From Candidatus Fermentibacterota bacterium (GTDB lineage: Bacteria; Fermentibacterota; Fermentibacteria; Fermentibacterales; Fermentibacteraceae), in assembly GCA_012523605.1 (NCBI GenBank), contig JAAYTY010000068.1:1-13391 (forward strand): DNA of 13,391 bases. The letters run 5' to 3'. This document shows positions 13,376 through 13,391 of this stretch, in pieces. The notes beneath the pieces are model-generated. The model did no database searches, was not told where the DNA came from, and saw nothing but the letters and a program-made list of their open reading frames with translations. Made by a program: the position numbers and the translations under genes. Positions within the stretch are counted from its first letter, which is position 1; each line of letters starts with the position of its first letter.

Positions 13376-13391
13376 GTCCAGGTCAGCAACA

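Noticed and set aside
1..13391. Defence island, prophage, integron, toxin-antitoxin or biosynthetic cluster
   Set aside because: No integrase, transposase, nuclease-helicase pair, small overlapping toxin-antitoxin genes or assembly-line enzymes are present. The vWA and HEAT proteins alone do not make a known defence module.

Overview
The window is a GC-rich (clearly above 60 % by eye), tightly packed bacterial chromosome segment. It holds eight protein genes and one selenocysteine tRNA. The C25 (gingipain-like) protease carries a C-terminal sorting-type domain of the kind used by type IX secretion. Together with the VIT/vWA protein, the HEAT-repeat protein and the general coding style, this suggests a poorly cultured member of the Fibrobacterota-Chlorobiota-Bacteroidota superphylum or a neighbouring candidate phylum (Fermentibacteria- or Eisenbacteria-like). 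That placement is inference, because there is no rRNA or other phylogenetic marker here.

Layout. Positions 1-1883 (minus strand) hold a two-gene unit: a membrane-anchored zinc-ribbon/NHL beta-propeller protein, followed through a TGATG stop-start overlap by a class III nucleotidyl cyclase that runs off the left edge. The spacer 1884-2134 separates this unit from a plus-strand pair and contains a perfect 17-bp palindrome. The pair (2135-3051) is a left-handed beta-helix sugar acyltransferase and a four-helix PsiE-like membrane protein. A long GC hairpin at 3072-3105 lies between this pair and the convergent minus-strand gene.

Positions 3121-7773 (minus strand) hold two exported proteins: a VIT + von Willebrand A protein ending in a TonB/AgmX-like domain, and the C25 cysteine protease. 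The protease is divergent from glgP (plus strand, GTG start at 7912), which encodes an alpha-glucan phosphorylase of the DUF3417-containing type. glgP converges, 21 nt from stop to stop, on a large minus-strand HEAT-repeat protein with a TTG start. At the right edge a plus-strand tRNA-Sec with its own sigma70-like promoter is followed by a stem-loop.

How the parts relate. The clearest functional coupling is the propeller-cyclase pair, which looks like a possible sensor and a cAMP-producing output enzyme. The VIT/vWA protein and the C25 protease are both envelope or secreted products. Glycogen phosphorylase is a housekeeping carbon-storage gene with no pathway partners in view. The tRNA-Sec shows that the organism decodes UGA as selenocysteine, but no selenoprotein or selA/B/D gene is visible. 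I find no CRISPR array, insertion sequence, phage or defence island. The region looks like ordinary chromosome from an under-studied lineage, with a few uncommon domain combinations.
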